Of a stretch of 38,693 bases of DNA, positions 22,468-31,700 are shown in pieces. Both the position numbers and the translations under genes were made by a program. The notes beneath the pieces are model-generated. The model made no database searches. It was not told the DNA's origin and saw nothing but the letters and a program-made list of their open reading frames with translations. How positions within the stretch are numbered: position 1 is the stretch's first letter; every line of letters begins with the position of its first letter. This DNA comes from Lentisphaeria bacterium UBA1791 (GTDB taxonomy: Bacteria > Verrucomicrobiota > Lentisphaeria > Victivallales > Victivallaceae), in the NCBI GenBank assembly GCA_002314455.1, contig DCFZ01000032.1, positions 1 to 38,693 on the forward strand. The letters run 5' to 3'.

Positions 22468-23586
22468 ATGAGCAAAGAGTTGTCCCGGTCCAGTTATCTG
22501 GAAAAGAACGTCGGCGATTTCGCCCACGAAATCGAAATCTGCGGCCGCCGCTACGTCAAGATCGACGATCTGCGCTACGGCACCAATCCTCATCAGCCGG
22601 CGGCGTGCTACCGCCCGGTCGACGGCACCGGCGTCATCGGCGATATGAAGATCATCAAAAACGGCAAGAGCGGGCTGTCGCAGACCAATTTGGAAGACAT
22701 TTCCGGCGCGCTCAACATCGTCAAGTTCTTTGACGAGCCCGCCTGCGCCGTGATGAAGCACGTCAATCCTTCCGGCGCCGCGGTCGCGACGCCCGGCGAA
22801 TCGTTGCGCGACGTCTACCTCAAGGCGCGCGACGCCGACGCCCGCGCCGCGTTCGGCAGCGTGATCGCTTTCAACGTCGAAGTTGACGCCGATACGGCGC
22901 GCGAAATCATGTCGACCTTTGTCGAATGCGTCGTTGCGCCCGCTTTCGCACCCGGCGTCGCCGAAATCTTCAACGATGCGGAAACCTATAAACTCAACCG
23001 CCACGTGCGTATTCTGCAGTGCGGTGATCTGAAAAAACTGCCCCGCTTCACCGACGAAGTTTCGAGCGACTACAATACGCTGAAAGTCCTCGCCGACGGC
23101 ACCGTTGTCGTCGCGGCGCCGCTCTCGACGTCGTTGCGCACGATCGCCGACCTGAAACCCGCCGAAGGTGAAAACGCCCGTTGCGGCAAGCAGATTTCCA
23201 AATTCGCGGCGAGCGAAGCGCGCCAAAAGGATCTGCTTTTCTCGTGGTATGTCAACTTGAGCGTGCGCTCCAACGGCGTCGTCATCGTCAAGGACGGTCA
23301 GACGCTCTCGGTCGGCACCGGCGAACAGGATCGCGTCGGCGCAATCGAGCAGGCGATCGCCAAATTCAAGCAGAAATACACCGGCAGCGGCACCCTCGAA
23401 GACGCCGTGATGTCGAGCGACGGATTTTTCCCCTTTGAGGACGGCGTCGAAACGGCGGCTGCCGCCGGCATCAAGGCGATTATCGCGCCTGCCGGTTCGC
23501 TCCGCGACGCCGACGTCATCAAGCGCGCCAACGAGCTGGGCGTCGCGCTCTATTACGCGCCCGAACGCATCTTTTCGCACCACTAA
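22468..23586 (+). CDS. Stand-alone AICAR transformylase (PurH C-terminal domain type)
   Basis: A 372-residue phosphoribosylaminoimidazolecarboxamide formyltransferase, which formylates AICAR to FAICAR with 10-formyl-THF late in purine synthesis. It shows D-L-R-Y-G-T-N-P-H-Q, A-V-M-K-H-V-N-P-S-G-A (the catalytic K-H pair), A-F-G-S-V-I-A-F-N, M-S-S-D-G-F-F-P-F and an ending of the R-x-F-x-H type. The usual N-terminal IMP cyclohydrolase domain (about 190 residues) is absent: the protein begins directly with a short lead-in to the transformylase. Similar single-domain forms are known in some bacteria. The cyclohydrolase must be encoded elsewhere. AAAGG precedes the ATG. Confidence 0.9.
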   Translation: MSKELSRSSYLEKNVGDFAHEIEICGRRYVKIDDLRYGTNPHQPAACYRPVDGTGVIGDMKIIKNGKSGLSQTNLEDISGALNIVKFFDEPACAVMKHVNPSGAAVATPGESLRDVYLKARDADARAAFGSVIAFNVEVDADTAREIMSTFVECVVAPAFAPGVAEIFNDAETYKLNRHVRILQCGDLKKLPRFTDEVSSDYNTLKVLADGTVVVAAPLSTSLRTIADLKPAEGENARCGKQISKFAASEARQKDLLFSWYVNLSVRSNGVVIVKDGQTLSVGTGEQDRVGAIEQAIAKFKQKYTGSGTLEDAVMSSDGFFPFEDGVETAAAAGIKAIIAPAGSLRDADVIKRANELGVALYYAPERIFSHH

Positions 23587-23603
23587 AAAAGGAGTTTTTT
23601 CAT

Positions 23604-24344
23604 ATGGCAAAGAAAAACGCAAATAAAAAAGAGCTGGATCGCGCCGTCGGCAACGCGCTTTTCAGCGATACGGAACGCATGGAAATGTGGTTTGCCGATC
23701 ACTGGAAAAAGGTGTTGGTGATCGTGCTCGTCGTGCTGGTCGCCGTCACCGCCGGATTCGGCGTCTGGAAGTACCGGGCGTACCGCCGGCAAGTTGCCGT
23801 GACCGCGCTGAAAAATTCCAAGACCGTCGAGGATCTGGAAAAAAATCTTAAACTTTACGGTGACAGCGAAGCCGCCCCCGCGGCGCGTTTCCGCCTCGGC
23901 ATTACCTATATGGCGTCGGAAAAACCTGATTACGCCAAGGCGATCGAGAATTTCAAAAAGGTCGTTGACGATCCCAAAAGCGAACCCGCGCTGAAAGAAC
24001 AGGCGCGCTATCTTTCGATCAATTGCGTCGAGATGAGCGGCAACTACCAGCAGGCGGCGGCGGAATATGCCGCTTTCGGCGACGACGCCAGGATGACGCC
24101 CGTCAAGCGGGCGGCGGCGTATTTCCGCGCGGCTCAGTTGTTGCTGGCGCTCGGCGACATCAAGGGCGCCGAGGCGATCCTCGCCAAGCCGCGGCTCATC
24201 GCCAACAGTCAGGCGATCGCGCTGTGGAATCAGCAGTTGGATATGTTGGCGCTTGCGGTCAAAAACGGCGATTATGCCGCGCCCGCGAAATCGGCTCCGG
24301 CGGCTCCCGCGGAAACTGCTCCGGCGGCTCCCGCGGCGAAATAA
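23604..24344 (+). CDS. Membrane-anchored TPR protein
   Basis: A 246-residue protein with a Lys-rich cytoplasmic N-terminus, one membrane helix (about residues 37-56) and an outward-facing helical repeat region. The latter includes A-A-R-F-R-L-G-I-T-Y-M, Y-A-K-A-I-E-N-F-K-K-V-V and Y-Q-Q-A-A-A-E-Y-A-A-F. An Ala/Pro-rich tail with repeated A-P-A-A-P closes the protein. The plan resembles the YfgM/tol-pal-accessory type, so a scaffold role at the membrane is likely. No catalytic residues are seen. AAAAGGAG lies upstream. It is the second gene of a four-gene operon. Confidence 0.82.
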   Translation: MAKKNANKKELDRAVGNALFSDTERMEMWFADHWKKVLVIVLVVLVAVTAGFGVWKYRAYRRQVAVTALKNSKTVEDLEKNLKLYGDSEAAPAARFRLGITYMASEKPDYAKAIENFKKVVDDPKSEPALKEQARYLSINCVEMSGNYQQAAAEYAAFGDDARMTPVKRAAAYFRAAQLLLALGDIKGAEAILAKPRLIANSQAIALWNQQLDMLALAVKNGDYAAPAKSAPAAPAETAPAAPAAK

Positions 24345-24350
24345 TTTTTT

Positions 24351-25127
24351 ATGCAGACACTCAGCCGGCGGGAAAAATCGCTTTTGTGCGCCTTGCTGAC
24401 GCGAGGCGGCCGCAAACGCTCCGACTGCTGTCGTTGCGAGGGGCTTCGCGCGGTGCGCGAACTCCTTGCCGAACGGCCGGAATTGATCCGTTTTACCGTT
24501 GGCACCGAGCGCGGACTTGCTTCGCTTGGCGGCGTGGAACCGCCTCAATTCCGCTTGGTCAGCGAGAGCGAATTCAGCGAGTTTTCCGCGACGGTCAACC
24601 ATCAGGGGATCCTCGCCGTCGCCGGGATTCCCGCATTGGCCGAAACGCCGCCCGAGGGGGACTTCATCCTCGCGCTCGACGGCGTTGCCGACCCCGGTAA
24701 TTTCGGCACGATCTCGCGCACGTTTCGCGCCATCGGCGGTCACGATGTCTGGTATACCGAGGGGTCGATCGACCCGTGGGGCGACAAGGCGATCCGTTCG
24801 GGATTGGGGGCGCAGTTTTCGTTGCGTTTCCGCCGCTTCGCCGACCTCGCCGACCTCGCCCAATGTGCGCGAAGTTTCGGCTATCCGACGCTCTTTGTCG
24901 CGGATCCTCACGACGGCGAAGTCTGCTTTGACTGCGACGACCTTTTCCGCAAGAGCGTGCTCGTCATCGGCGGCGAAGCCAACGGCGCCTCGACGCCGCC
25001 CGCGGGCAGCCGTCGCGTCATCATCCCGATGCCGGGCGATTACGAATCGCTCAACGCGGCGCAGGCGGCGACGGTGATCCTGCTGGAGTATGTGCGCCGC
25101 ACCCGCAAAGGAAGTGTCGGATGCTGA
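24351..25127 (+). CDS. TrmH/SpoU-family RNA 2'-O-methyltransferase
   Basis: A 258-residue RNA methyltransferase of the knotted SPOUT type, which uses SAM to methylate ribose 2'-OH in rRNA or tRNA. All three SpoU motifs are present: motif 1 L-D-G-V-A-D-P-G-N-F-G-T-I-S-R-T, motif 2 L-V-I-G-G-E-A-N-G-A and motif 3 I-P-M-P-G-D-Y-E-S-L-N-A-A-Q-A. The N-terminal 100 residues form a substrate-binding extension with a cluster of cysteines (D-C-C-R-C). The target nucleotide cannot be told from sequence. The gene is 6 bases after the TPR gene and overlaps the next gene. Confidence 0.92.
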   Translation: MQTLSRREKSLLCALLTRGGRKRSDCCRCEGLRAVRELLAERPELIRFTVGTERGLASLGGVEPPQFRLVSESEFSEFSATVNHQGILAVAGIPALAETPPEGDFILALDGVADPGNFGTISRTFRAIGGHDVWYTEGSIDPWGDKAIRSGLGAQFSLRFRRFADLADLAQCARSFGYPTLFVADPHDGEVCFDCDDLFRKSVLVIGGEANGASTPPAGSRRVIIPMPGDYESLNAAQAATVILLEYVRRTRKGSVGC

Positions 25128-26218
25128 CGAAACTTGCCGTTTTTGCCTTTGCCGGCGGCCTTGCCGCATCGCTGTTGCTGACGCCGTGCGTGCGCTCGCT
25201 CGCGTGGAAACTCGATGTGCTCGACCGTCCTGCCGAAAACCACAAACGCCACCGGCAGCCGGTCGCGTTGCTCGGCGGATTCGCCGTCTTTCTCGCGTGG
25301 GCGATCGGCATCACAGCCGGAATTCTGGCGGCGGTAAACGGCTGGCTCCCCGGCGTTACGCCCGAGTTGCAAGAGGCGATCGTTTCCGGCTTGCGCAGTG
25401 CGGCAAAACCGCTCGGCGCGATCGCTTCCGGCGCCGCGCTGGCGCTCGGTTTCGGATTTTATGACGATTTCAAGCCGATGTCGGCGAAGTGGAAGTTTTT
25501 GTGGCAGTTCATCGTCGCGATGATCGCGGTCGTCTGGGGGGACGTGCGCTTCAATTGCTTCCTCAACTGCGATCTCGCCGAAGCGGCGGTGACGGTTTTC
25601 TGGCTGATGCTGATGATGAATTCCATCAACTTTTTCGACAATATGGATGGACTCGCCGCGGGGACTCTTGCGATCGCCTTTGCGCTTTTCGGCGTGATCG
25701 CGGTGCTGAATGGTCAGATTTTCATTTCCGCGTTGAGCGCCTTGAGTTGCGGCGCGGTCTGCGGCTTCTGGTTTTACAACGCCAATCCGGCGACGATTTT
25801 CATGGGGGATTCGGGAAGTCACTTTCTCGGCTACCTCGTCGCCGTCATCGCCGCCAAGACGACCTTTTTTCACAGCGGATATTCGCTTTCGCGTTTGCCG
25901 CAACTGATGCCGCTTTTCATCCTCGCGTTGCCGCTCTTTGATACGGCGATGGTCGTCGCGATCCGCACGTGGAATCATCGCCCCTTCTGGATCGGCGATC
26001 TCAACCACATTTCCCACCGTTTTGTCCGCATGGGATTGAGCCGGCTCCAGGCGGTGATTCTGGTTCATCTGCTCGCGCTTGCCATCGGCATCGGCATTTT
26101 GCCCGTCTACTGGGGAAATTTCGCCACCGCCGCGATTCTCGTCGTCCAATCGATCCTTTCCGTCGGCATCATCACGTTTTTGCAGTTGACGCTTTCAGAC
26201 AAGGTCGACCATAAATAG
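25121..26218 (+). CDS. WecA/MraY-type polyprenyl-phosphate sugar-1-phosphate transferase
   Basis: A 365-residue polytopic enzyme (about ten or eleven helices) that starts a glycan on undecaprenyl phosphate by adding a sugar-1-phosphate from a UDP-sugar at the inner membrane. The conserved motifs are G-F-Y-D-D-F (D115/D116), N-F-F-D-N-M-D-G (170-177, Mg2+ site), F-M-G-D-S-G-S (227-233) and a cytoplasmic H-I-S-H-R loop. The D-N-M-D-G and H-x-x-H-R patterns point to the WecA/TagO group (UDP-GlcNAc) rather than MraY. It probably serves O-antigen, capsule or a wall-linked glycan. ATG 25121 overlaps the TrmH stop, and a bidirectional terminator follows. Confidence 0.9.
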   Translation: MLTKLAVFAFAGGLAASLLLTPCVRSLAWKLDVLDRPAENHKRHRQPVALLGGFAVFLAWAIGITAGILAAVNGWLPGVTPELQEAIVSGLRSAAKPLGAIASGAALALGFGFYDDFKPMSAKWKFLWQFIVAMIAVVWGDVRFNCFLNCDLAEAAVTVFWLMLMMNSINFFDNMDGLAAGTLAIAFALFGVIAVLNGQIFISALSALSCGAVCGFWFYNANPATIFMGDSGSHFLGYLVAVIAAKTTFFHSGYSLSRLPQLMPLFILALPLFDTAMVVAIRTWNHRPFWIGDLNHISHRFVRMGLSRLQAVILVHLLALAIGIGILPVYWGNFATAAILVVQSILSVGIITFLQLTLSDKVDHK

Positions 26219-26291
26219 GATAAGGCTCTCCCGCATCGTTACGGTTGTCTGTAAGTTCAAGCAACAGGTTGCGATTTGGAATGCGGTACAA

Positions 26292-26330
26292 AAAAAGCTG
26301 TTGCTTCCCTTGCGGGGGCAACAGCTTTTT
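26292..26330. terminator. Bidirectional terminator between WecA-like and ferredoxin genes
   Basis: AAAAAGCTGTTGC (26292-26304) is the exact complement of GCAACAGCTTTTT (26318-26330), with A-runs and T-runs on both sides. It ends the plus-strand operon and the minus-strand ferredoxin. Confidence 0.92.
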
Positions 26331-26347
26331 ATTGAGCGAAAAATCGC

Positions 26348-26515
26348 TTAGAGCGAGATCGCTTCCGCGGGGCATTCGCCGACGCAGGCGCCGCATTCGA
26401 CGCAATCCGCACCGACGACCGCCTTGCCATCCTGCATGGTGATGGTGCCGACGGGGCAGGTGTTCACGCAGGTCTCGCAACCGCAGCACTTCTCGGAATC
26501 AACTTTCGCAGCCAT
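26348..26515 (-). CDS. 2[4Fe-4S] ferredoxin
   Basis: A 55-residue bacterial-type ferredoxin that carries electrons at low potential in the cytoplasm. It has two C-x2-C-x2-C-x3-C-P cluster motifs: C-C-G-C-E-T-C-V-N-T-C-P and C-V-E-C-G-A-C-V-G-E-C-P. AAGGAG precedes ATG 26515. It is a single-gene unit with its own promoter (26569-26596), a leader with a CCCCG-CACT-CGGGG hairpin (26545-26558) and the shared terminator. Its presence fits an anaerobic lifestyle. Confidence 0.96.
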   Translation of the reverse strand: MAAKVDSEKCCGCETCVNTCPVGTITMQDGKAVVGADCVECGACVGECPAEAISL

Positions 26516-26568
26516 TTTTGTACTCCTTAACAATGTTTCTTTTTCCCCGCACTCGGGGTCACGTCAAT

Positions 26569-26596
26569 AATATAATCAGTCTCGGCGATTTTTCAA
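26569..26596 (-). promoter_or_regulatory. Ferredoxin promoter
   Basis: Minus strand: TTGAAA (26596-26591), 16 bases, TATATT (26574-26569). Confidence 0.55.
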
Positions 26597-26615
26597 GTCG
26601 TTTTTTCGCTTTTCC

Positions 26616-27302
26616 TCACCGGGTGATCTTAAAATCGTAAAAGCGGTTCGTCCCCTCGCCGGCGACGAGACCGATGCGGTAATTGCCGGGGAAAAAGTTT
26701 TCCTCGGTATAGCCGAAACATTCGCCGTTGCACTTGACATTGATCGCGGCGCCTTTCTGGTTTTTCTGCGGCTTTACGGTGACGACGAGGCGATAGCGCG
26801 TATCGGGTTTGAAGCGCCGCTCTTTCGTGAAATGTGCGGCAAGAGTCCACACTTGCTTGCCGTCGACGAAGCGGTGGTGCCAGACGTTGAGCCCGTTGTC
26901 GTAGAGGATCACTTCGTAGTGCTCGCGGAATTCAAGTTTGCCTTTGGCGTTGACGATCGGATCGGCGGCAAAGACGATCCCCGGCGCCATCCGGTCGGTG
27001 AATTCCATCGTGCATTCGACGGTGACGCCCTCCGCAAAGGGCGTTTTCAACAGCATCGCGGCATAAGTTTCGCCCGCGCGCTGATTGCGCATTTCCTGCG
27101 GCGTCGCATCAACGGGCACCTGATTTTCGATGGAATCGGTGTTCTGCCGGAAAACACCCTCGAAATCAAAGCGCCAACTGCGCACCATTTCCCACTTGTT
27201 CGCATCCCACCCCGGGGCAAACGTCGTGTCAAACAGCGTTTCCGCCGCACCGGTTACGGATGCGGTCAAAAGCAATGCGAGCGCGCAAAAGATTCTTTTC
27301 AT
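26616..27302 (-). CDS. Secreted lectin/glucanase-fold protein (DUF1080/DUF1961-like)
   Basis: A 228-residue protein with a signal peptide (M-K-R-I-F-C-A-L-A-L-L-L ... V-T-G-A-A-E, cut near 19-20). The rest looks like a concanavalin A-like beta sandwich: E-G-V-T-V-E-C-T-M-E-F, R-Y-R-L-V-V-T-V-K and a terminal Y-R-I-G-L-V-A-G-E-G-T-N-R-F-Y-D-F-K-I strand. That pattern is common in sugar-binding or glycoside-cleaving proteins of polysaccharide degraders. No catalytic pair can be assigned. The ATG overlaps the MFS gene stop (ATGA, 27299-27302), so the binding protein and transporter are made together. Confidence 0.78.
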   Translation of the reverse strand: MKRIFCALALLLTASVTGAAETLFDTTFAPGWDANKWEMVRSWRFDFEGVFRQNTDSIENQVPVDATPQEMRNQRAGETYAAMLLKTPFAEGVTVECTMEFTDRMAPGIVFAADPIVNAKGKLEFREHYEVILYDNGLNVWHHRFVDGKQVWTLAAHFTKERRFKPDTRYRLVVTVKPQKNQKGAAINVKCNGECFGYTEENFFPGNYRIGLVAGEGTNRFYDFKITR

Positions 27303-28630
27303 CGGACTTTATCCGTCTGGATTTTCTTGTGATCTTTCACCGTGAGGATGCACACCGAGATCGCCGAAATCGCCGAAATCGCCGTGAAAACGGCAAACAC
27401 CAGCAAGTAGGACTTCCAGCTGTAGATCTGGATTCCGTCTCCACGACTGATCGCCGGATAAACGTCGAGCAGTTTGCCGCAGGTGTTTGCCAGCACCGCC
27501 ACCAGCAAATAGGCGATTGCATTGGAAACACCGACGACGGTCGCCAGTTTCCGGGCGTCGTTGTGCTCGCGCAGATAAACGACGTAGATCGGGGCGATGT
27601 TGCCGGTCGTCGCGCTGATCCAGATGAGCAACGCGAACAGCCACGCCGCGTGGCATTGCACCAGCATGAAAAAAACAAAAAGGAATTGGACGATGAGCGT
27701 GCCGGCGGCGCTGTACCAGAGGATCGGGAGTTTCCGATGATTCATCAACAGCGAAAGCCACGCGGCGATGAAGCCGTTGACCGCGCACAAGATCGCCATT
27801 ACCAGCATGACCTGACTTGCGGACGCAGGACTCATCTGCGTGTAGTCCTGCAAAAATTTCTTGCCGATGGTCGCCAGCAAAACGTAGGAAATGGCAAACG
27901 GAATGCCCGAGAGCAGAAACGTCAGGATGTTGCTGAACGAAAAGGCGCGAAGCAATTCCGACCCCGAAAACTGAACTTGAGGTTTCTCATAGTGCGGCCG
28001 GCTGCCGATGATGACGGCGAGGTAGATAAAGTAAATGACCAGCGCCAGAAGTCCCGCCGCCAGCATCATCTGCGAATAGCCGACCGCGCGCACCCCCGCG
28101 CTGAAAGGCGCGGTGCCGACGACCGAACCGGCGTAACCGATGATGAAAAAGGCGCCGAGCACCAGCGGCAGTTTTTCCCCGAAAAGTCTGCTGGCGATCT
28201 GGACGAGGCTCAAATAGACCATCGCCGCCCCGATGGCGGTGAGCACGCGGCAGAAAAGAAGAAACGGCATGGAAAAAGTCAGCGCCGAGCCGAGCGACCC
28301 CAGCACCAGACAGCTCCCCGCGATGGAAATGACCCACGCGCCGGAAAACCGGTCGGCAAGCGGTCCCGCGACCAACTGCAAAATGGCGTAAGTGTAAAAG
28401 AACGTCGCGCTCAACCGGGTGACTTCCGTCGCATTGAGGTGCAGAAGTTTCTGCAATTCATCAAACGTTGCTCCGGGCACGACGACTTTCTGCAAATTGG
28501 CGCAAAAATAAAGAAGTACGGCGCACCCGAGCAGGATCCACGGCGCGCAAGAATGGTTCGCGGTAGTTTTTGATCCCGGCGTCACTTCGGGCGTAACTTG
28601 CACATCAGTCGAGATTTCGTTTTCCATCAT
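27299..28630 (-). CDS. Major facilitator superfamily transporter
   Basis: A 443-residue transporter with about twelve membrane helices and a polar, Thr/Ser-rich cytoplasmic N-terminus of about 30 residues. L-A-D-R-F-S-G in the loop between helices 2 and 3 is the MFS motif A (G-x-L-x-D-R type), and G-Y-A-G-S-V-V-G-T-A-P in helix 5 is like motif C. It probably moves a small organic acid or sugar derivative; the substrate cannot be told. ATG 28630 (or 28627) is preferred to an in-frame TTG at 28633, given AAAGGA upstream. It is coupled to the lectin-fold gene. Confidence 0.88.
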   Translation of the reverse strand: MMENEISTDVQVTPEVTPGSKTTANHSCAPWILLGCAVLLYFCANLQKVVVPGATFDELQKLLHLNATEVTRLSATFFYTYAILQLVAGPLADRFSGAWVISIAGSCLVLGSLGSALTFSMPFLLFCRVLTAIGAAMVYLSLVQIASRLFGEKLPLVLGAFFIIGYAGSVVGTAPFSAGVRAVGYSQMMLAAGLLALVIYFIYLAVIIGSRPHYEKPQVQFSGSELLRAFSFSNILTFLLSGIPFAISYVLLATIGKKFLQDYTQMSPASASQVMLVMAILCAVNGFIAAWLSLLMNHRKLPILWYSAAGTLIVQFLFVFFMLVQCHAAWLFALLIWISATTGNIAPIYVVYLREHNDARKLATVVGVSNAIAYLLVAVLANTCGKLLDVYPAISRGDGIQIYSWKSYLLVFAVFTAISAISAISVCILTVKDHKKIQTDKVR

Positions 28631-28672
28631 CAATCCTTTCTGAAAGAAACAAATCTTGCTTTTCTATCTATT

Positions 28673-28701
28673 AATATAACATCATCTTCCCTGAAAAGCA
28701 A
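28673..28701 (-). promoter_or_regulatory. Promoter of the MFS-lectin operon
   Basis: Minus strand: TTGCTT (28701-28696), 17 bases, TATATT (28678-28673). Confidence 0.6.
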
Positions 28702-28703
28702 TC

Positions 28704-28734
28704 AAAAAAAGGACTGCCGCAACTGCGACAGTCC
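28704..28734 (-). terminator. Terminator of the large glycosidase-like gene
   Basis: On the minus strand, GGACTG (28734-28729) pairs with CAGTCC (28716-28711) around an inner GC stem, followed by seven T (28710-28704). It abuts the MFS promoter. Confidence 0.85.
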
Positions 28735-28752
28735 CGATGTGCAATCACGCGC

Positions 28753-31700
28753 TTATTTTTTCTTGAACACGATGATGCTTTCCGGCTCGACCGAAGTCGG
28801 GAGTTTGCCGTCAAGTTGCGTCGTCTTGCCGTTGCAGAAAACTTTGTCGGCGACGAAGCCCTCGGGGAGCGTCGCCTGGAAGTTCCTGACGCCGTTCCAG
28901 CAGAAGAACGCGCCGCCCTTGTCGGCGATCCACATCGTGCCGAAAGGCGTTTCGCGGATGAAGGGCATTCCGAACGAGAGCACTTCGTTGATCGTCGGGA
29001 CGAAGCTTACGGCGTGCTCGGTGAGCTGGTTGATGCCGAAGCCGGTCTCGAAGTTGAAGGTGACGCCGTCGAGGTTCATCGGCCAGAAGGTATCGTACAT
29101 CGCATTGCGGAAGTAGGGGCTGTTGAAGCCGCCGCCGTTGCACTGCGCGCCGATCAGCGAAAATTCGTTGCCGACGGGATTGTTGTAGACGTCCTGGCGG
29201 AAAATATACCCGTCGAGCACGCAGGGATTCATCCCTTCGCTGACGACCCAGCCGCCCTTTTCGTAGTAGTAGTGAAAGAGTTTCATCTGCGGCACCAGAC
29301 CGATCGGACTTTCCGGCGTCGCGAAGTTGATGCCGCCGGAAGCGGCGCCCGCCATGTCGTACCAGACAGTCTTCATGCCTTGCGCCATCATGTGATCGAC
29401 GAGGCTCTTATGCCACTTCATGAATTCCTCGTTGTTCATGTCCGCTTCATAGAAGTGACCGAAATACTGGGTCAATTTGCCGTTTTCGTCTTTGAGATAC
29501 CACTCGGGGTGCTCTTTGACCGTGCGGGTGACGTCGGGCGAATGGCAGCAGGGGAACCACGGGTAGCCCGCCAAACCGCGGACTTTGCAGTCGTTGAAGC
29601 ACGGGTGCGGTTTTTCCTGCGCTTCCATCGGGGCGGGGCAGAAATTGAGCGCGTAGAGTTTGAAACCGTGCGCGACGGCGTAGTCCATGCACGCAGTCCG
29701 CTGTTCGTCGGTGCAAGTGTCGGGGTTGCAGGCGTTGGGCTGGGCGGCGACTTCCGGGAAGTTCGCCACTTGCCGCAAATGCTTGCGCTGGAACTGGTAC
29801 ATCGCAATCCAGTCGTTGGTAGTGTTGTACTTCGCGTTGGTCACCATCTGCCAGAAAAGCGGCGTGCTCTGCGGCGCTTTGACGCGACCGAAATTGAAGT
29901 CAATGCGTCCCGTCGCGAAATCATTGCCTTTTTTTGCCGTGTAGCCCAATACGGTCGACTGGGGCGTGTCGACGAATTCGGCAAAGACCGCGTCGCTGCC
30001 TTCCAGCCAGCCGAAGGGCTGGGCGGCGGAGAAAAATCCGAGGTTGCGGGTGAAGCTGTCGACTTGGCCCGTCATGTCGCAGTCGACGTAGCCGCGCGGC
30101 GGCTCGTAGCAGGCGAAGCGGCGGAAGTTCTTGTTGCCGACGTCGACTTTCTGCACGAAGCGGATCGCCGCGAGCAGGTGTTTCGGCATCGCATCAAGCG
30201 TCACTTGCTGACCGAAACCGACGAATTTCCTGCCGTCGATATTCGCTTCGCCCGTGATAATCGTCCACGTATAGGCGCTGCCGTCGTCGGCGGAAACTTT
30301 GATCGTCAGTTTATCGCCGCCGGTGATGGAATCGACCTGCCACTTCGCCTTGGATGCGCGCATTTCCTTTTTGGTGCCGACCGCTTCCGCGGTTTCCAGC
30401 GAATCGACTTTGTCCGCCTTGTCGGGGTAGGCGACCGTCGGCAACGCGAATTCGCGGATATAGGGCTTTTTTGCGCCGGGGAAAGTGAATGCCGCGGATT
30501 TTTTGTCAGCGGCAAAGACCACTTTGGCGCCGTTGCTGAAGGTCGCCACATTGCCGTCGACGGTGACCGTCGTCTTGGTCGCGCCGAGGCTGAATTCCGG
30601 CACGGTCAGCGCGACGTTTGCCGCATCGATAATCGTCGGTTTCGGCGCATCGGACTGCTTTTTCATCGCAATGAGATACGCGTTGTGCGCGTTGACTTTT
30701 TCCGAGGGGCAGAGCGTTTCGGCGATCGCGCCCTGCAGGACGGGCGTGTACGCCCAGTTGAAAAGCGACATCCCTTTGCCGAGACGCTCGTATTGCGCGT
30801 TCCAGAACATCACTTTGCCCTTGCCGTAATCCATTTCGACGAGGTAGGGGCAGAGCTTGTCGCCGTTGGCGGTGACGACGTAAGAGAGGATGCGCGCATC
30901 CTTTTTCGCCTTGCAATAGCGGAAATAAGTGTGGAGCAGCCATTTTTCCGGCAAAATGGAAAAGGCCTTGCCCTCCGGACGCGTCGCGAAAAGGTTGTCT
31001 TCGTTGACCTCATCCATCGCATCCGCCCCCGTCTGGGGTTCGACGGGGAGCAGATCGCCGAGTTTTTCCGGCACGTTGACGGTGAGAAGCAGCGTGCCGC
31101 CGTCGGCGACATATTTTTTCAGCGCGTCGATGCGTTCCGCCGTAAAAAGTTTTTCCTGAAAACTCGTCGGGATCGCCTCGACGGCGACGATCTTGTATTT
31201 GCCGAGTTCTTTAAATTCCGGCGTAATGCCGTCGAGCGGAGTCGGTTCGACGGGGTCGGTCGGGGTCTGCTTGATGCTCGCGCCGCCGCAACCGTCGAGG
31301 TAGACGCTGTTGAGCAGCATCACCCGATATCCCGCCGTCGCATAATGTTTGGCGTCGGCGTTGCCGACCCACGGACGGCCGCCGCAGAGCAACAGCATAT
31401 CGGGGCCGTCGCCCGTCGGTTGCGGACGGCCGAAAATGCCTTCCAATTCGCGGGAAGATGGTTTGCGGTTTTGGTTGACGACCGGGGCGGGAGCCTGGCT
31501 GCAGTCGTAGTTGGGATCGGTCGAAAAGATGATGCGGTCAATCCGGGTGTAATCGGAATTCGCCGTCATCTTGATCGTGTTGTTTTGAGCCTTGAGGTGA
31601 ATCTTGCGCTTGAGCGGGACCCAGTGCCAGCCGGCGGATTCGCCGTCGGCGAGCTTTTCGTCGCCCGCCTTGCCGATCTTGAAATTGTTGACGGCGATCT

